A DNA stretch of 64,000 bases from Halobacillus halophilus DSM 2266 (lineage in GTDB: Bacteria; Bacillota; Bacilli; Bacillales; Halobacillaceae), in the NCBI RefSeq assembly GCF_000284515.1, contig NC_017668.1, positions 2,480,001-2,544,000 of the forward strand, read 5' to 3'. Positions within the stretch are counted from its first letter, which is position 1, and every line of letters starts with the position of its first letter. The notes under the pieces are model-generated. The model was not told the DNA's origin, searched no databases, and saw only the letters and a program-made list of their open reading frames with translations. Positions 47,796-59,078 of the stretch are shown piece by piece. A program made the position numbers and the translations under genes.

Positions 47796-48791
47796 TTAAC
47801 TTTCTTCACCTTCGCCCTGCTCGCCCTCAGACATCTTGCCAAGTGTATTTCTCATATCGGTGTCAGCATTAATATTTTGGTAATTCATATAATCCATGAC
47901 GCCCATTTTTCCTGAACGAAGAGCTTCTGCAAGAGCCTGTGGAACTTCAGCTTCAGCTTCCACCACTTTAGCCTGCATTTCCTGTACGCGGGCGCGCATT
48001 TCTTGTTCTTGAGCAATTGCCATAGCCCGGCGTTCTTCGGCTTTAGCCTGCGCAATATTTTTATCAGCTTCTGCCTGGTCTGTCTGTAAGATAGCACCAA
48101 TGTTCTTCCCGATATCAATATCCGCAATATCTATGGATAAGATTTCAAAGGCCGTTCCGGCATCTAGCCCTTTTCCTAATACATTTTGTGAGATCATATC
48201 AGGATTTTCCAACACTTTATTATGGCTTTTACTTGAACCAATGGTCGATACAATTCCTTCTCCTACACGGGCTATAACTGTGTCTTCACCCGCACCACCG
48301 ACTAAGCGGTCGATATTAGCACGTACGGTAATTCGTGCTTTAGCTTTCACTTCTATGCCATCCATAGCAACACCCGCAATAAACGGGGTTTCAATAACTT
48401 TTGGATTTACGCTCATTTGGACAGCTTCTAAAACATCACGACCTGCCAGGTCAATCGCAGCGCAGCGCTCGAAACTCAATTCAATATTTGCACGCTGAGC
48501 AGCAATTAGCGCGTTAACCACCCGGTCAACATTACCGCCGGCTAAATAGTGACTTTCCAATTGGTTGGCATCTACATTTACACCGGCCTTATGAGCTTTA
48601 ATCAATGGATTAATAACTCTGGAAGGTACAACTCTTCGTAACCGCATTCCAACTAGAGTGAAAATACTGATCTTGACTCCAGCTGCCAGAGCGCTGATCC
48701 AAAGCATCACCGGGATAAAAGTAAATAATACAGCTAATACAATGATAATGACACCAATGACAATAATTGGCATAAGTTCTTGTAGCGTCAT
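47796..48791 (-). CDS. floA: Flotillin-like protein FloA
   Basis: It organises functional membrane microdomains. It has a hydrophobic N-terminal hairpin (about 5-45), then the SPFH-like domain, then a helical region with repeated Ala-Glu-Lys segments ([19 protein letters not shown], about 240-290) that drives oligomerisation. Length is 331 residues. It overlaps yqeZ by 4 bp (ATGA), the conserved NfeD-flotillin pair. Confidence 0.95.
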   Translation of the reverse strand: MTLQELMPIIVIGVIIIVLAVLFTFIPVMLWISALAAGVKISIFTLVGMRLRRVVPSRVINPLIKAHKAGVNVDANQLESHYLAGGNVDRVVNALIAAQRANIELSFERCAAIDLAGRDVLEAVQMSVNPKVIETPFIAGVAMDGIEVKAKARITVRANIDRLVGGAGEDTVIARVGEGIVSTIGSSKSHNKVLENPDMISQNVLGKGLDAGTAFEILSIDIADIDIGKNIGAILQTDQAEADKNIAQAKAEERRAMAIAQEQEMRARVQEMQAKVVEAEAEVPQALAEALRSGKMGVMDYMNYQNINADTDMRNTLGKMSEGEQGEGEES

Positions 48792-50146
48792 TCTTTCTCC
48801 TCCTCTTTCTCTTTTGATGAAAGCTCACGTACTACTATACGGGAACCTTCTGTTTTTAACACTTTAACCGATTGTCCAGTGCCCACAAATCCTCCCTCAG
48901 TTACTACATCCAGGCGTTCACCATCGAAAACCGCAGTACCTGCAGGTCTTAAAGGGGTCATGGTTTCACCAACCATTCCAATCAACTCTAAGCGGCTGGT
49001 AGAGGATAAATATCCTTTCTCTGCAGAGGTGGAATCCTGAAGGATAATATGACGGAAAAAACCTCGCTCAAGCCCCATGGTTTTAAACAGTACAATGGAG
49101 ACAATAATAGTCGCAATCAAGGCTATTCCAATACTCATGGCCATGTGCCCCATATCCGCAGATGAAAGCATAAGAGAGGCTACAATGGAAACGACTCCCG
49201 CAATTCCAGCAATACCTCCTGGTAGAAAGATTTCCGCTATAACAAGGCCTATTCCAAGTATTAGCAAAATAATAGCTTCATATCCAGCAAGTCCTGCCAC
49301 AATGTGTCCATAAAAGAATAAAACGAGTGAAAGCAGACCCATTATTCCCGGTATTCCAAACCCCGGGGAATACAACTCTACGATCAGCCCGAGACTTGCG
49401 ACGGAAAGCAAAATAGGAATGACGACCGGATCGGTTAAAAATCTGGCTAAATTCTCTGCCATTGTAGGATTATTTTCAGTTACTTTCGCTTCAGACAATC
49501 CTAACTCATTAAGTAATTCAACACGATCTTCTACAATACCTTCTGCATACCCTACTTCTTCGGCTTCACTAGGTCCAAGTGTTAAAAATTCTCCTTCAGC
49601 GGCATTATATTCGGGAAGGTCTACACTACTATCAGCCATTGCACGGGCGTAAATAGGATCTCGTCCATTGGATTCAGCAGCAGCTACCATCGAGGATATC
49701 CAGGCAGACTGGGCTTTTTTATCGGCAGCTGTACCATCTGAGTTAATTACTCCTGAAGCCCCCATAGTTGCTTGCGGTTTCATATAAATATTGTCCGCAT
49801 TAAGAGCTATATAGGAACCTGCTGAATATGCCCGGCTGGTGACAAAAGCCGTATTCGGGATATCAAGGTCCTGAAAAATCTCACCTATATCTCCAGCAGC
49901 ATCTACCCTGCCCCCAGGTGTATCTATTTCGAATATAATATGATCGACACCATTTTCAGCAGCTTCTTCCGTGGTCCTCTTTAGAAAAGCAGCCATCCCC
50001 CGTTCCACTGTATCTTGCACAGGAATAATATACACCTGCTCCCCTTCTCCCTGAGCGTGCACAGAAGAATAAAGGTGAAAGATGGATAAAGCAGCGGCTA
50101 ACACTACCATGCAAAAGATTATGGATAAACGAAAAGTCCTTTTCAT
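48788..50146 (-). CDS. yqeZ: NfeD protein with ClpP-class serine protease domain
   Basis: A membrane protease partner of FloA. It has a signal peptide (about 1-31), a ClpP/Clp-like protease domain (35-230) with the nucleophile Ser in [11 protein letters not shown] and a likely Lys in ADKKAQSAW, then four to five membrane segments (235-375) and a C-terminal OB-fold NfeD domain (about 385-445, [20 protein letters not shown]). Length is 452 residues. GGAGGTGATC precedes the ATG. Substrates are unknown. Confidence 0.93.
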   Translation of the reverse strand: MKRTFRLSIIFCMVVLAAALSIFHLYSSVHAQGEGEQVYIIPVQDTVERGMAAFLKRTTEEAAENGVDHIIFEIDTPGGRVDAAGDIGEIFQDLDIPNTAFVTSRAYSAGSYIALNADNIYMKPQATMGASGVINSDGTAADKKAQSAWISSMVAAAESNGRDPIYARAMADSSVDLPEYNAAEGEFLTLGPSEAEEVGYAEGIVEDRVELLNELGLSEAKVTENNPTMAENLARFLTDPVVIPILLSVASLGLIVELYSPGFGIPGIMGLLSLVLFFYGHIVAGLAGYEAIILLILGIGLVIAEIFLPGGIAGIAGVVSIVASLMLSSADMGHMAMSIGIALIATIIVSIVLFKTMGLERGFFRHIILQDSTSAEKGYLSSTSRLELIGMVGETMTPLRPAGTAVFDGERLDVVTEGGFVGTGQSVKVLKTEGSRIVVRELSSKEKEEEKE

Positions 50147-50233
50147 TAAACGATCACCTCCTTATGCTCTTAGCTTTCCCAAGGAATACTACATATACGA
50201 AAAGAACATCCTCCAGGTTTCAAAAAAATATAA

Positions 50234-50261
50234 AAAGACCTCTCTAAAAAGAGAGGTCTTT
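50234..50261 (-). terminator. Intrinsic terminator after rpsU-yqeY
   Basis: An 11-bp stem (AAAGACCTCTC / GAGAGGTCTTT) with a 6-nt loop, followed by TTATATTTTTTT on the minus strand. Confidence 0.9.
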
Positions 50262-50265
50262 ATAT

Positions 50266-50712
50266 TTAAGATAATTGCTGAAGTACAAGCTTATTGACTT
50301 TGGAGCCATCGGCTTTACCTTTAACTTTAGGCATTACGGCACTCATGACTTTACCCATGTCACTTTTCGATGTAGCTCCTACCTCTTGAATTGTTTCTTG
50401 AACAACTTGTTTAAGTTCTTCATCTGAGAGCTGTTCCGGCATATATACTTGTAAAATCTCAATTTCACGCTTGAGTCCTTCTACAAGATCTTCGCGTCCA
50501 GCTTCTTTGAATTCGTGGAGGGAATCTTTTCTCTGCTTAACCTCACGGGTTAATACAGTTAATTCTTCTTCTTCAGTTAATGAATCTTTCCCCAATTTAA
50601 TAGCCTCATTTTGCAAAGAAGCTCTAGCCATCCGGATCGTAGACAATTTTTCTTTGTCACGAGCTTTCATAGCGGTTTTCATATCCTGGGTCAGATTTTC
50701 AGTTATAGTCAT
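50266..50712 (-). CDS. yqeY: GatB/YqeY domain protein
   Basis: A 148-residue stand-alone protein related to the tRNA-binding tail of GatB and thought to help amide aminoacyl-tRNA formation; direct evidence is limited. The helical N-terminal part ([20 protein letters not shown]) and the conserved [21 protein letters not shown] segment define the family. It lies 23 bp downstream of rpsU, as in most Bacilli. Confidence 0.94.
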   Translation of the reverse strand: MTITENLTQDMKTAMKARDKEKLSTIRMARASLQNEAIKLGKDSLTEEEELTVLTREVKQRKDSLHEFKEAGREDLVEGLKREIEILQVYMPEQLSDEELKQVVQETIQEVGATSKSDMGKVMSAVMPKVKGKADGSKVNKLVLQQLS

Positions 50713-50735
50713 CGTTCCGCACCCTCTATTAGTTA

Positions 50736-50909
50736 CTACTTACGCTTTCTAGCCGCCTCAGACTTTTTCTTACGGCGTACGCTAGGCTTATCGTAATATT
50801 CACGCTTACGATATTCAGCTAATGTACCACTTTTTGATACATCCTTCTTAAAGCGACGAAGAGCATCTTCAAGAGACTCGTTTTTACGAACGCGAGTTGT
50901 GTTTGACAT
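50736..50909 (-). CDS. rpsU: 30S ribosomal protein S21
   Basis: A small-subunit protein needed for translation initiation. The ATG at 50909 gives [20 protein letters not shown] and a 57-residue, very basic protein ending [11 protein letters not shown], the standard size. GGAGGG precedes it by eight bases. The longer upstream extension of the frame is not part of the gene. It is the head of the rpsU-yqeY unit. Confidence 0.97.
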   Translation of the reverse strand: MSNTTRVRKNESLEDALRRFKKDVSKSGTLAEYRKREYYDKPSVRRKKKSEAARKRK

Positions 50910-51430
50910 GCAATTTCCCTCCCTCCGAAGCAAAAACCTGATTCTTTGTATAGGAACCTCCCATACCTTTGACAATTATATTATATGGTTTAAAAACGGT
51001 CAACTTTTTTATTCATTACTTTTAGATAAATCACCTGTTTTTTACATGATAATTCAGTTTTAAATATGTAGATTTGGTTATATAGATAGGGGTTTCCTGA
51101 TTTTTCAAATCCGGGTCCCTCTTCCAGAAAATTTTATCTTGATAATGGCAACCTTCTATTCGAGTGATGGTCCATTCACGATCACCCATAGGAATGAATG
51201 AATCAATGTTACATTCCATGTAAACATTCTCAGCTCATCACTATTCAAACATAGACGTGAGATTGATAAATAAGCATGCAACATTCCGCTAGAAAATTAG
51301 CATCACTCTCGATAAGTACTCCAACTACAGTTAACCATGCCTGGATAACAATTCAATTTCAGTGGTCCTGATTTTCCATTTGCTTCTTCAACCTTTGATT
51401 ATATCTAATTATAACAGATATGGAAAAAAA
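50910..51430. other. Interval between rpsU and the deoC terminator
   Basis: About 520 bp, A+T-rich, with one small frame (51031-51219) listed separately. The mtaB gene that often sits between rsmE and rpsU in Bacillaceae is not here. The remainder shows no other gene; it must hold the rpsU promoter. Confidence 0.5.
51031..51219 (-). CDS. Possible small protein of unknown function
   Basis: A 62-codon frame (MECNIDSFIPMGDREWTITRIEG...) with balanced amino-acid use, two Cys, two Trp and alternating charged/hydrophobic residues that look protein-like. The SD sequence is poor (TGAGAATG), there is no clear promoter or terminator of its own, and I know no family for it. Treat it as a candidate only. 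Confidence 0.35.
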   Translation of the reverse strand: MECNIDSFIPMGDREWTITRIEGCHYQDKIFWKRDPDLKNQETPIYITKSTYLKLNYHVKNR

Positions 51431-51465
51431 AGAAAGCCGCTAGCTTTTCAGCAGGACGGCTCTCT
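51431..51465 (-). terminator. Intrinsic terminator after deoC
   Basis: AGAAAGCCG pairs with CGGCTCTCT (one G-U pair in the RNA) around an inner small stem. Eight T residues follow on the minus strand. Confidence 0.8.
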
Positions 51466-51472
51466 CACAATA

Positions 51473-52144
51473 TTAATAATCTGATGTTCCTTGTTCGCCC
51501 TTAAGAATAGAAATTCCTGCGCTGGCGCCTATGCGTGTAGCACCTGCTTCAATCATTTCGTTCGCACCTTCATAATCACGAACGCCGCCTGAAGCTTTTA
51601 CTCCCATCTCTGGACCAACCGTTTTGCGCATAAGACTGATATCAGCCACAGTTGCTCCACCGCCAGAAAATCCAGTTGATGTTTTCACATAATCTGCTCC
51701 TGCCTCTTTAGCAAGGTGAGAAGCTTTTTCTTTTTCTTCTTCAGTTAATAGAGACGTTTCGATAATGACTTTTACGATTGCTTTTCCTGCTGCTTCACGT
51801 ACAACAGCTTCTATGTCTGATTGTACAGCTTCAGCATTTCCTGACTTAAGCTCTCCGATGTTAATAACCATATCCACTTCTTCAGCACCTTTTTCAATCG
51901 CCTGACGGGTTTCAAAAGCTTTTGTTTCTTTAGTGGAAGCTCCTAATGGAAAGCCTATAACCGTACATACTTTTACGTCCGTGTCCTTTAACTTTTCATA
52001 GCAATAGTCTACCCAGTAAGGATTTACACAAACGGAGGCAAAGTCGTACTCTGCAGCTTCTTCGCATATTTGAGTGATCTTTTCCTTGGTTGTGTCTGGT
52101 TTTAATTGTGTATGGTCAATCATCTTTGCAAGATTTTGTCCCAT
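51473..52144 (-). CDS. deoC: Deoxyribose-phosphate aldolase
   Basis: It splits 2-deoxyribose-5-phosphate into glyceraldehyde-3-phosphate and acetaldehyde in deoxynucleoside catabolism. The Schiff-base Lys is in [10 protein letters not shown] (near K152), the second Lys in [11 protein letters not shown] and the conserved Asp in [10 protein letters not shown] context. The ATG at 52144 ([13 protein letters not shown]) gives 223 residues, the normal length; earlier in-frame ATGs are dropped. It stands alone, without the nupC and pdp genes of the B. subtilis operon, and has a near-perfect palindrome 28 bp upstream. Confidence 0.95.
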   Translation of the reverse strand: MGQNLAKMIDHTQLKPDTTKEKITQICEEAAEYDFASVCVNPYWVDYCYEKLKDTDVKVCTVIGFPLGASTKETKAFETRQAIEKGAEEVDMVINIGELKSGNAEAVQSDIEAVVREAAGKAIVKVIIETSLLTEEEKEKASHLAKEAGADYVKTSTGFSGGGATVADISLMRKTVGPEMGVKASGGVRDYEGANEMIEAGATRIGASAGISILKGEQGTSDY

Positions 52145-52171
52145 GTATTTAATCTTCCCTTCTGATTTTGG

Positions 52172-52187
52172 AGTTGTTCGTACAACT
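52172..52187. promoter_or_regulatory. AraR-like palindromic operator upstream of deoC
   Basis: The 16-bp inverted repeat AGTTGT-tcgt-ACAACT fits the pattern A-n-TTGT-n-CG-n-ACAA-n-T recalled for GntR-type AraR operators. It lies directly downstream of a TAAAAT -10-like hexamer (52189-52194, minus strand), where a bound repressor would block transcription of deoC. Confidence 0.5.
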
Positions 52188-52228
52188 AATTTTAACATAC
52201 CTAGGCACATTAAGGAATCCAAGCTTCT

Positions 52229-52990
52229 TCAGCTATTCTTTCCTCTTTCCTCAAAATGATAAGAAAGAGTGGATAGGAAATATAAAGGCGCCGTTTCCAT
52301 ACGAAGAATTCTCGGACCAAGGCGCACCGTCAAAAAGCCTGCACTCACTAAATCACTAACCTCTTTTTCAGAAAAACCCCCCTCTGGTCCAAAAACGACC
52401 AGAACCCTATCGTCCGGCTTTATCATTTCTAATATAGAGGCGAGCGGTCTATATGATTTGCGACGTGCTTCATCTGCATGTGCCAGGATACACCAGTCAT
52501 ATTCTTTAGTTAAATGAATGAGCTCTTGAAAGGACAATAGAGAATGAATCTCGGGAATACGAATTCTTTCCGATTGCTCACTAGCTTCTTTAGCAATCTT
52601 TTGCAGCCGTTGAATTTTCTTTTCTGCCTTTTTTTCATCCCATTTAGCCACTGATCGCTCAGCCTGATAAGGAATAAATGTGAAGGCTCCAAGTTCCGTT
52701 CCTTTTTGAACGACTTGCTCTAACTTGTCCCCTTTACCAAGGCTTTGCACGATACTTACCTGAACGGGAAGTTCACGATTTTCCTCTAACCATTCCTCTA
52801 CCCAGCATTCTACATGATTGGACGTTACTTCTGAAATTTCGCATATAGCCGGTCCAAGTTCCGGGTGAATTCCGATCAGCTTGTCTCCTTTATCCATGCG
52901 CATGACTCGAGAAATATGATGCACATCTTCTCCTGTAATCCACAGGCGCTCGTTTTCCCAACTAGATCCTTTTACAAAATAACGCTGCAT
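52229..52990 (-). CDS. rsmE: 16S rRNA (uracil-1498 N3)-methyltransferase
   Basis: A SPOUT-class methyltransferase acting on the assembled 30S subunit. It has an N-terminal PUA-like domain (HHISRVMRMDKGDKLIG) and the knotted SAM site with VFGPEGGFSEKEV and LGPRILRMETAPL. Length is 253 residues. It follows prmA by 6 bp and is co-transcribed with it. In many Bacilli mtaB follows. Here deoC follows after a gap. Confidence 0.95.
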   Translation of the reverse strand: MQRYFVKGSSWENERLWITGEDVHHISRVMRMDKGDKLIGIHPELGPAICEISEVTSNHVECWVEEWLEENRELPVQVSIVQSLGKGDKLEQVVQKGTELGAFTFIPYQAERSVAKWDEKKAEKKIQRLQKIAKEASEQSERIRIPEIHSLLSFQELIHLTKEYDWCILAHADEARRKSYRPLASILEMIKPDDRVLVVFGPEGGFSEKEVSDLVSAGFLTVRLGPRILRMETAPLYFLSTLSYHFEERGKNS

Positions 52991-52996
52991 CCAACA

Positions 52997-53941
52997 TCAC
53001 CTTGATTCTGGCTTTCTGGCAATAATACTGATCCAGTCTTCCATTTTATTCGTTTCCACAATATCAAAACCGGAACTTTTCAGACGTTCCAGCACCATTT
53101 CCTTTTTACCAGATATAATTCCGCACGTAATAAAATATCCTCCAGGTTTAACGACTTTAAAAGCATCATCCGTAAACCGAACGATAATTTCAGCCAGTAT
53201 ATTAGAAACAATCAGATCCGCTTCCTGTTCGACTCCTTCAAGAAGATTATTAAGCTTAGCGGAAACTTGATTTTCAACCCCATTCAACTCGGCATTAATC
53301 ATGGTACTTTTTACTGCAATATCATCCAGATCAAAAGCATGAACGTGGCTTGCCCCTAATAAAACAGAGGCGACACTTAATATTCCAGAACCTGTCCCTA
53401 CATCCAATACTAAATCGTCTTTTTGTAAATACTGTTCCAAAGCCTGGATACTAAGAACAGTTGTTGGATGAGTACCTGTCCCGAAAGCCATACCGGGATC
53501 CATTTCGATGATTATTTCATCACTGGAAACAGGAGTATAATCTTCCCATGTCGGCATAATGGTAATCCTTTCAGAGATCTTAACCGGCTTGTAATACTTT
53601 TTCCAGGCTGTCGCCCAGTCCTCTTCCTGAACCTCGCTAAGGGTTACTACATTTCTTCCCACATCTATCCCAAACTCATGGAGGTTATTTATAGATTGCT
53701 TAATTCCCTCAATCGTCTCCCCCAAAAAGCTGTTCATAGGTAAATAAGCTTTAACATAGACTCCTTCTTCAGGATAATCTTCAGGGTTCAATTCATAAAT
53801 TTCTCCCAAATCAGTCTGGCCTTTCATCATATCCTGCGGGTCTTCAATTACGACTCCGCTGGCTCCTGATTCGTGTAAAATATTGGATATTGGTTCGATC
53901 GCTTCATTAGTTGTATGAATACAAAATTCAGACCATTTCAT
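52997..53941 (-). CDS. prmA: Ribosomal protein L11 methyltransferase
   Basis: It trimethylates lysines of L11 with SAM. It has an N-terminal substrate-recognition domain (1-95), then the Rossmann methyltransferase domain with VLDVGTGSGILSVAS (near 180-194) and the catalytic-region motif SNILAEIIVRF. Length is 314 residues. It lies downstream of dnaJ, but separated by a terminator-like structure, so prmA-rsmE may have its own promoter. Confidence 0.95.
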   Translation of the reverse strand: MKWSEFCIHTTNEAIEPISNILHESGASGVVIEDPQDMMKGQTDLGEIYELNPEDYPEEGVYVKAYLPMNSFLGETIEGIKQSINNLHEFGIDVGRNVVTLSEVQEEDWATAWKKYYKPVKISERITIMPTWEDYTPVSSDEIIIEMDPGMAFGTGTHPTTVLSIQALEQYLQKDDLVLDVGTGSGILSVASVLLGASHVHAFDLDDIAVKSTMINAELNGVENQVSAKLNNLLEGVEQEADLIVSNILAEIIVRFTDDAFKVVKPGGYFITCGIISGKKEMVLERLKSSGFDIVETNKMEDWISIIARKPESR

Positions 53942-54067
53942 TGGACTCCACTCACTTTATAGTTTTTTATTGCCAGTATGCGAATACCTGCAGGCTATTT
54001 TTTTGCCTTCGGCTACGTTATTCCCCAGAATTGATAACAGCAAATAGAATTATATCTCATATAAAAA

Positions 54068-54140
54068 AGAGTGTCTGAGCGATTTACGGGACCTTACAGA
54101 TTTAAAAACCCTGTGAACCGTTTTTCGTTCCAGACACTCT
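54068..54140 (-). terminator. Long terminator-like structure after dnaJ
   Basis: 10-nt perfect arms (AGAGTGTCTG / CAGACACTCT) enclose 53 nt with further internal pairing (CAG/CTG, GGG/CCC). On the minus strand it is followed by TTTTTTAT. The long loop is unusual for an intrinsic terminator. Confidence 0.7.
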
Positions 54141-54153
54141 CCTTTTTATTCTA

Positions 54154-55275
54154 TCAGTCACCTTTAAAGGCGCGCTTCATGCGTTCAAAAAAGTTACCGT
54201 GCTGCTCTTCTGTAGCATCGTTTCCGCTAATATCATTAAACTCACGCAGCAGTTCTTTTTGCCGTTCTGTAAGATTTTTCGGTGTGATAATTTTCATTTT
54301 CACGTGCTGATCTCCTTGACCGCGACCATGAACATTTGGAGCACCTTTTTCTTTCAAACGGAATGTTTTACCAGTTTGAGTACCTGCTGGAATCTTAAGC
54401 ATAACTTTTCCGTGAACGGTTGGGACTTCAATCTCATCACCAAGGGCTGCTTGTGCAAAAGTCAACGGGATTTCACAAAAGATGTGGTCGCCCTCGCGCT
54501 GGAAGAACTCATGAGGCTGAACGCGGATCACTACAAACAGATCGCCTGCAGGTCCCCCATTTACTCCTGCCTCACCTTTTCCTTGGACACGGATTTGATG
54601 ACCTTCATCGATACCTGCCGGGATATCAATATGAATTTTATTACGTTTTGTCACCCGGCCATCACCGCCGCAAGTTTGACATTTATCTTTAATAATTTTA
54701 CCGCTTCCCTGACAGTAATGACATACTCTGCGGTTAACTACGCGGCCAAACGGTGTGTTCTGCTCCTGGTTGATTTGCCCACTGCCTTCACAGTGTGGAC
54801 ACGTGTCTGGCGTAGTACCTGGTTTAGCACCAGAACCATCACAAGTATCGCAGGCTTCTTCCACTGGAATTTCTACATCAGTACTTTTACCAAATATGGC
54901 TTCTTCGAATTGTAAAGTCATGGTGTATTGTAAGTCAGCACCCTTACGTGGAGCGTTTGGGTCACGCTGACGGCCACCACCGCCAAAGAACATATCGAAA
55001 ATATCTCCAAAGCCGCCAAAGTCTTGACCGCCTCCGAAACCACCAAATCCTTGGTTAGGATCCTGATGACCAAACTGATCGTACTGAGCACGTTTTTGCT
55101 GGTCACTTAATGTTTCGTACGCTTCTTTCGCTTCCTTAAATTTCTCGGAAGCATTCTCCTCTTCACTAACATCAGGATGATACTTTCGTGCTAGTTTTCG
55201 GTAAGCCTTTTTAATTTCGTCTTTAGAGGCATCCTGGGATACACCCAGCACCTCATAATAATCGCGTTTACTCAC
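54154..55275 (-). CDS. dnaJ: Chaperone DnaJ
   Basis: The Hsp40 co-chaperone of DnaK. It has a J domain with HPD (residues 2-65; KYHPDV), a Gly/Phe-rich linker (75-105), four CxxCxGxG zinc repeats ([32 protein letters not shown]) and C-terminal substrate-binding domains. Length is 373 residues. The start codon is GTG at 55275 (GGGAGAG ten bases upstream). It is separated from dnaK by a terminator. Confidence 0.96.
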   Translation of the reverse strand: MSKRDYYEVLGVSQDASKDEIKKAYRKLARKYHPDVSEEENASEKFKEAKEAYETLSDQQKRAQYDQFGHQDPNQGFGGFGGGQDFGGFGDIFDMFFGGGGRQRDPNAPRKGADLQYTMTLQFEEAIFGKSTDVEIPVEEACDTCDGSGAKPGTTPDTCPHCEGSGQINQEQNTPFGRVVNRRVCHYCQGSGKIIKDKCQTCGGDGRVTKRNKIHIDIPAGIDEGHQIRVQGKGEAGVNGGPAGDLFVVIRVQPHEFFQREGDHIFCEIPLTFAQAALGDEIEVPTVHGKVMLKIPAGTQTGKTFRLKEKGAPNVHGRGQGDQHVKMKIITPKNLTERQKELLREFNDISGNDATEEQHGNFFERMKRAFKGD

Positions 55276-55370
55276 TTGTCGATCACTCTCCCGGACACTA
55301 TTACATAACGTTTATATTAACATTGACTGGTTTGTTGAAGCAAACATGATGGAGTTCATCCCTACGTGAA

Positions 55371-55408
55371 AAAAAGTCAAAGCCAAGAAGATCCTGACTT
55401 TGACTTTT
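55371..55408 (-). terminator. Intrinsic terminator between dnaK and dnaJ
   Basis: The arms AAAAGTCAAAG (ending at 55382) and CTTTGACTTTT (55398-55408) form an 11-bp stem with a 15-nt loop, and the minus strand continues with T residues and TTCACG. It should reduce read-through into dnaJ. Confidence 0.8.
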
Positions 55409-55424
55409 CTTTTTTTACATATTA

Positions 55425-57275
<1,851 letters not shown>

Positions 57276-57295
57276 TTACTACATCTAATTTTAAT

Positions 57296-57838
57296 TTACT
57301 GATTTACTTTTACCATAGCCGGGCGGATAACCCGATCATTTAGCCGATACCCTTTTTGCAGTTCTTCTACTACAATATTGGAGCCAAAGTTTTCATCTTC
57401 GACTTGCATCACGGCCTGGTGGAGATGAGGATCAAACTCTTCTCCTTGAGATGCAATCTCTTCCACTCCCTCTTTCTCAAGAGCACTGTGGAACTGTTGA
57501 TATACCATTTTGATACCTTCTACAAATTTCTGAGATGCATCTCCATCTACTTCAACCTGCAAAGCTCTTTCGAAGTTATCCATTACAGGAATTAACTCTT
57601 CAACTAAGCTTTGGGATCTATATTTCCGATCCGCTTCTCTTTCTTTCTGAGTACGGCGTCGGAAATTATCATAATCAGCTTGAAGACGAAGCAAACGGTT
57701 CTGCGCTTCTTCTTTTTCCTCACGCAGCTGTTCCAATTCAGAGCTTTCCTCTACTACTTCTGCTTCTTCATCAGCTGTTTGATTTTCTTCATTCGTTTCA
57801 TCAATAATTTCTTGATTCTGCTGCTTACTTTCTTCCAC
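57296..57838 (-). CDS. grpE: Nucleotide exchange factor GrpE
   Basis: It releases ADP from DnaK. An acidic disordered N-terminus (1-45) is followed by a long helix ([20 protein letters not shown]), and then the beta-wing domain with [12 protein letters not shown] and [15 protein letters not shown]. The start chosen is GTG at 57838 with AGGAGG eight bases upstream; a GTG three codons earlier overlaps the SD. It is 180 residues long. It lies between hrcA and dnaK. Confidence 0.95.
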   Translation of the reverse strand: MEESKQQNQEIIDETNEENQTADEEAEVVEESSELEQLREEKEEAQNRLLRLQADYDNFRRRTQKEREADRKYRSQSLVEELIPVMDNFERALQVEVDGDASQKFVEGIKMVYQQFHSALEKEGVEEIASQGEEFDPHLHQAVMQVEDENFGSNIVVEELQKGYRLNDRVIRPAMVKVNQ

Positions 57839-57957
57839 GACTTCCACCTCCTAAATTCCAATTCACCGTTAATGACTATAACATGAATTGATATGCTGAA
57901 AAAGCAATATACAATAAAGAAGCGATGGGATAAAAAACCGCTCTTTATGATAAAAGG

Positions 57958-58980
57958 TTAGTACCACCCTTTGAACGTTTCCGTCATGTGTTTAGATAAA
58001 ACATTCATTAATGAAAACATCCGGTTGTACTCCATACGTGTGGGACCTAACAAAGCAATAGTACCTATTTGGTTATTGCTTAGTTTATAACTAGCTGTGA
58101 TCAGGCTGCAGTTCTGCATCGCATCAAAAGGATTTTCCTGACCTATTCGTACATTAATCCCTTCCTCACCTGAACGCAGTAAATCTGCGATATCATTCTC
58201 CTGCTCGATCGTAGCGTAGAGAGAACGTACTTTATCGAGGTCCCTAAATTCGGGCTGCATCAGAATGTTCGTTTTACCACCAATGTAAAGCTTAGTGCTA
58301 TGATCATCCAGAAGAGCAGCCTGTAAGTAAGAGAATGCCTGTTCATGCTGGTCCGTATGGGTCTTGAGCAAATCACTAATTTCAGTATGCAGCTTTTCAT
58401 GCAGCTTCACTAAGGGCACACCTTGAAGACGACTGTTTAAAATGTTAACCATTTTTTCAAGGTTTGAAGGATTTATTTCCACAGGAACGTTGAACGCTCT
58501 ATGTTCCACGTGACCTGTATTGGTAACCAGAATAGCAATCGCCGATTGATCATTCAAAGGAACGATCTGGAGCTGTTTTAATTTGGTTTCAAACACTTCA
58601 GGACCAAGAATAATGGACGTATAATTTGTTAAATCTGACAGAATACCGGCAGATTTCTGCACGACTCTCTCAAATTCAAGCATCTTGTCGTCGAAGGCTT
58701 CCCTAATAGTCACTATTTCTTTGTTCGACAGACGTAAAGGAGCAAGAAGGTGATCCACATAAAAACGGTAGCCCTTCTCAGATGGAACTCGTCCAGAAGA
58801 AGAATGGGTCTTTTCAATATATCCCATCTCCTCAAGGTCTGCCATTTCATTTCTAATTGTAGCTGAACTAAACGTTACAGCATCTTTTTTAGCAATTGAC
58901 CGCGACCCCACAGGTTGTGCAGTCAGAATGAAATCATCAATAATCACTTGCAAAATGAGCAATTGTCTTTCAGTTAACAT
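57958..58980 (-). CDS. hrcA: Heat-inducible repressor HrcA
   Basis: The repressor of class I heat-shock genes, binding CIRCE and kept active by GroE. It has an N-terminal winged helix-turn-helix (SRSIAKKDAVTFSSATIRNEMADLEEMGYI, about 22-52), then the GAF-like dimerisation domain. Length is 340 residues. It is the first gene of hrcA-grpE-dnaK-dnaJ and represses itself through the CIRCE 15 bp upstream of its start codon. Confidence 0.97.
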   Translation of the reverse strand: MLTERQLLILQVIIDDFILTAQPVGSRSIAKKDAVTFSSATIRNEMADLEEMGYIEKTHSSSGRVPSEKGYRFYVDHLLAPLRLSNKEIVTIREAFDDKMLEFERVVQKSAGILSDLTNYTSIILGPEVFETKLKQLQIVPLNDQSAIAILVTNTGHVEHRAFNVPVEINPSNLEKMVNILNSRLQGVPLVKLHEKLHTEISDLLKTHTDQHEQAFSYLQAALLDDHSTKLYIGGKTNILMQPEFRDLDKVRSLYATIEQENDIADLLRSGEEGINVRIGQENPFDAMQNCSLITASYKLSNNQIGTIALLGPTRMEYNRMFSLMNVLSKHMTETFKGWY

Positions 58981-58995
58981 CGATGATCACCTCTG

Positions 58996-59022
58996 TTAGC
59001 ACTCGAATAAAGTGAGTGCTAA
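58996..59022. promoter_or_regulatory. CIRCE operator of the dnaK operon
   Basis: A perfect TTAGCACTC-N9-GAGTGCTAA inverted repeat, the HrcA binding site, between the promoter and the hrcA start codon. Confidence 0.98.
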
Positions 59023-59032
59023 ATCTAATAAT

Positions 59033-59061
59033 AAATTATCAAAAGGGGTTGAGGATGTCAA
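59033..59061 (-). promoter_or_regulatory. Promoter of hrcA-grpE-dnaK
   Basis: A perfect TTGACA and TAATTT are 17 bases apart on the minus strand, placing the transcription start next to the CIRCE. Confidence 0.85.
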
Positions 59062-59078
59062 CGGATAACATTTAATTT

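Noticed and set aside
54199-54915. 238-codon + strand frame opposite dnaJ
   Set aside because: It is a shadow of the dnaJ reading frame; the Cys/Thr-rich composition follows from the zinc repeats of dnaJ on the other strand.
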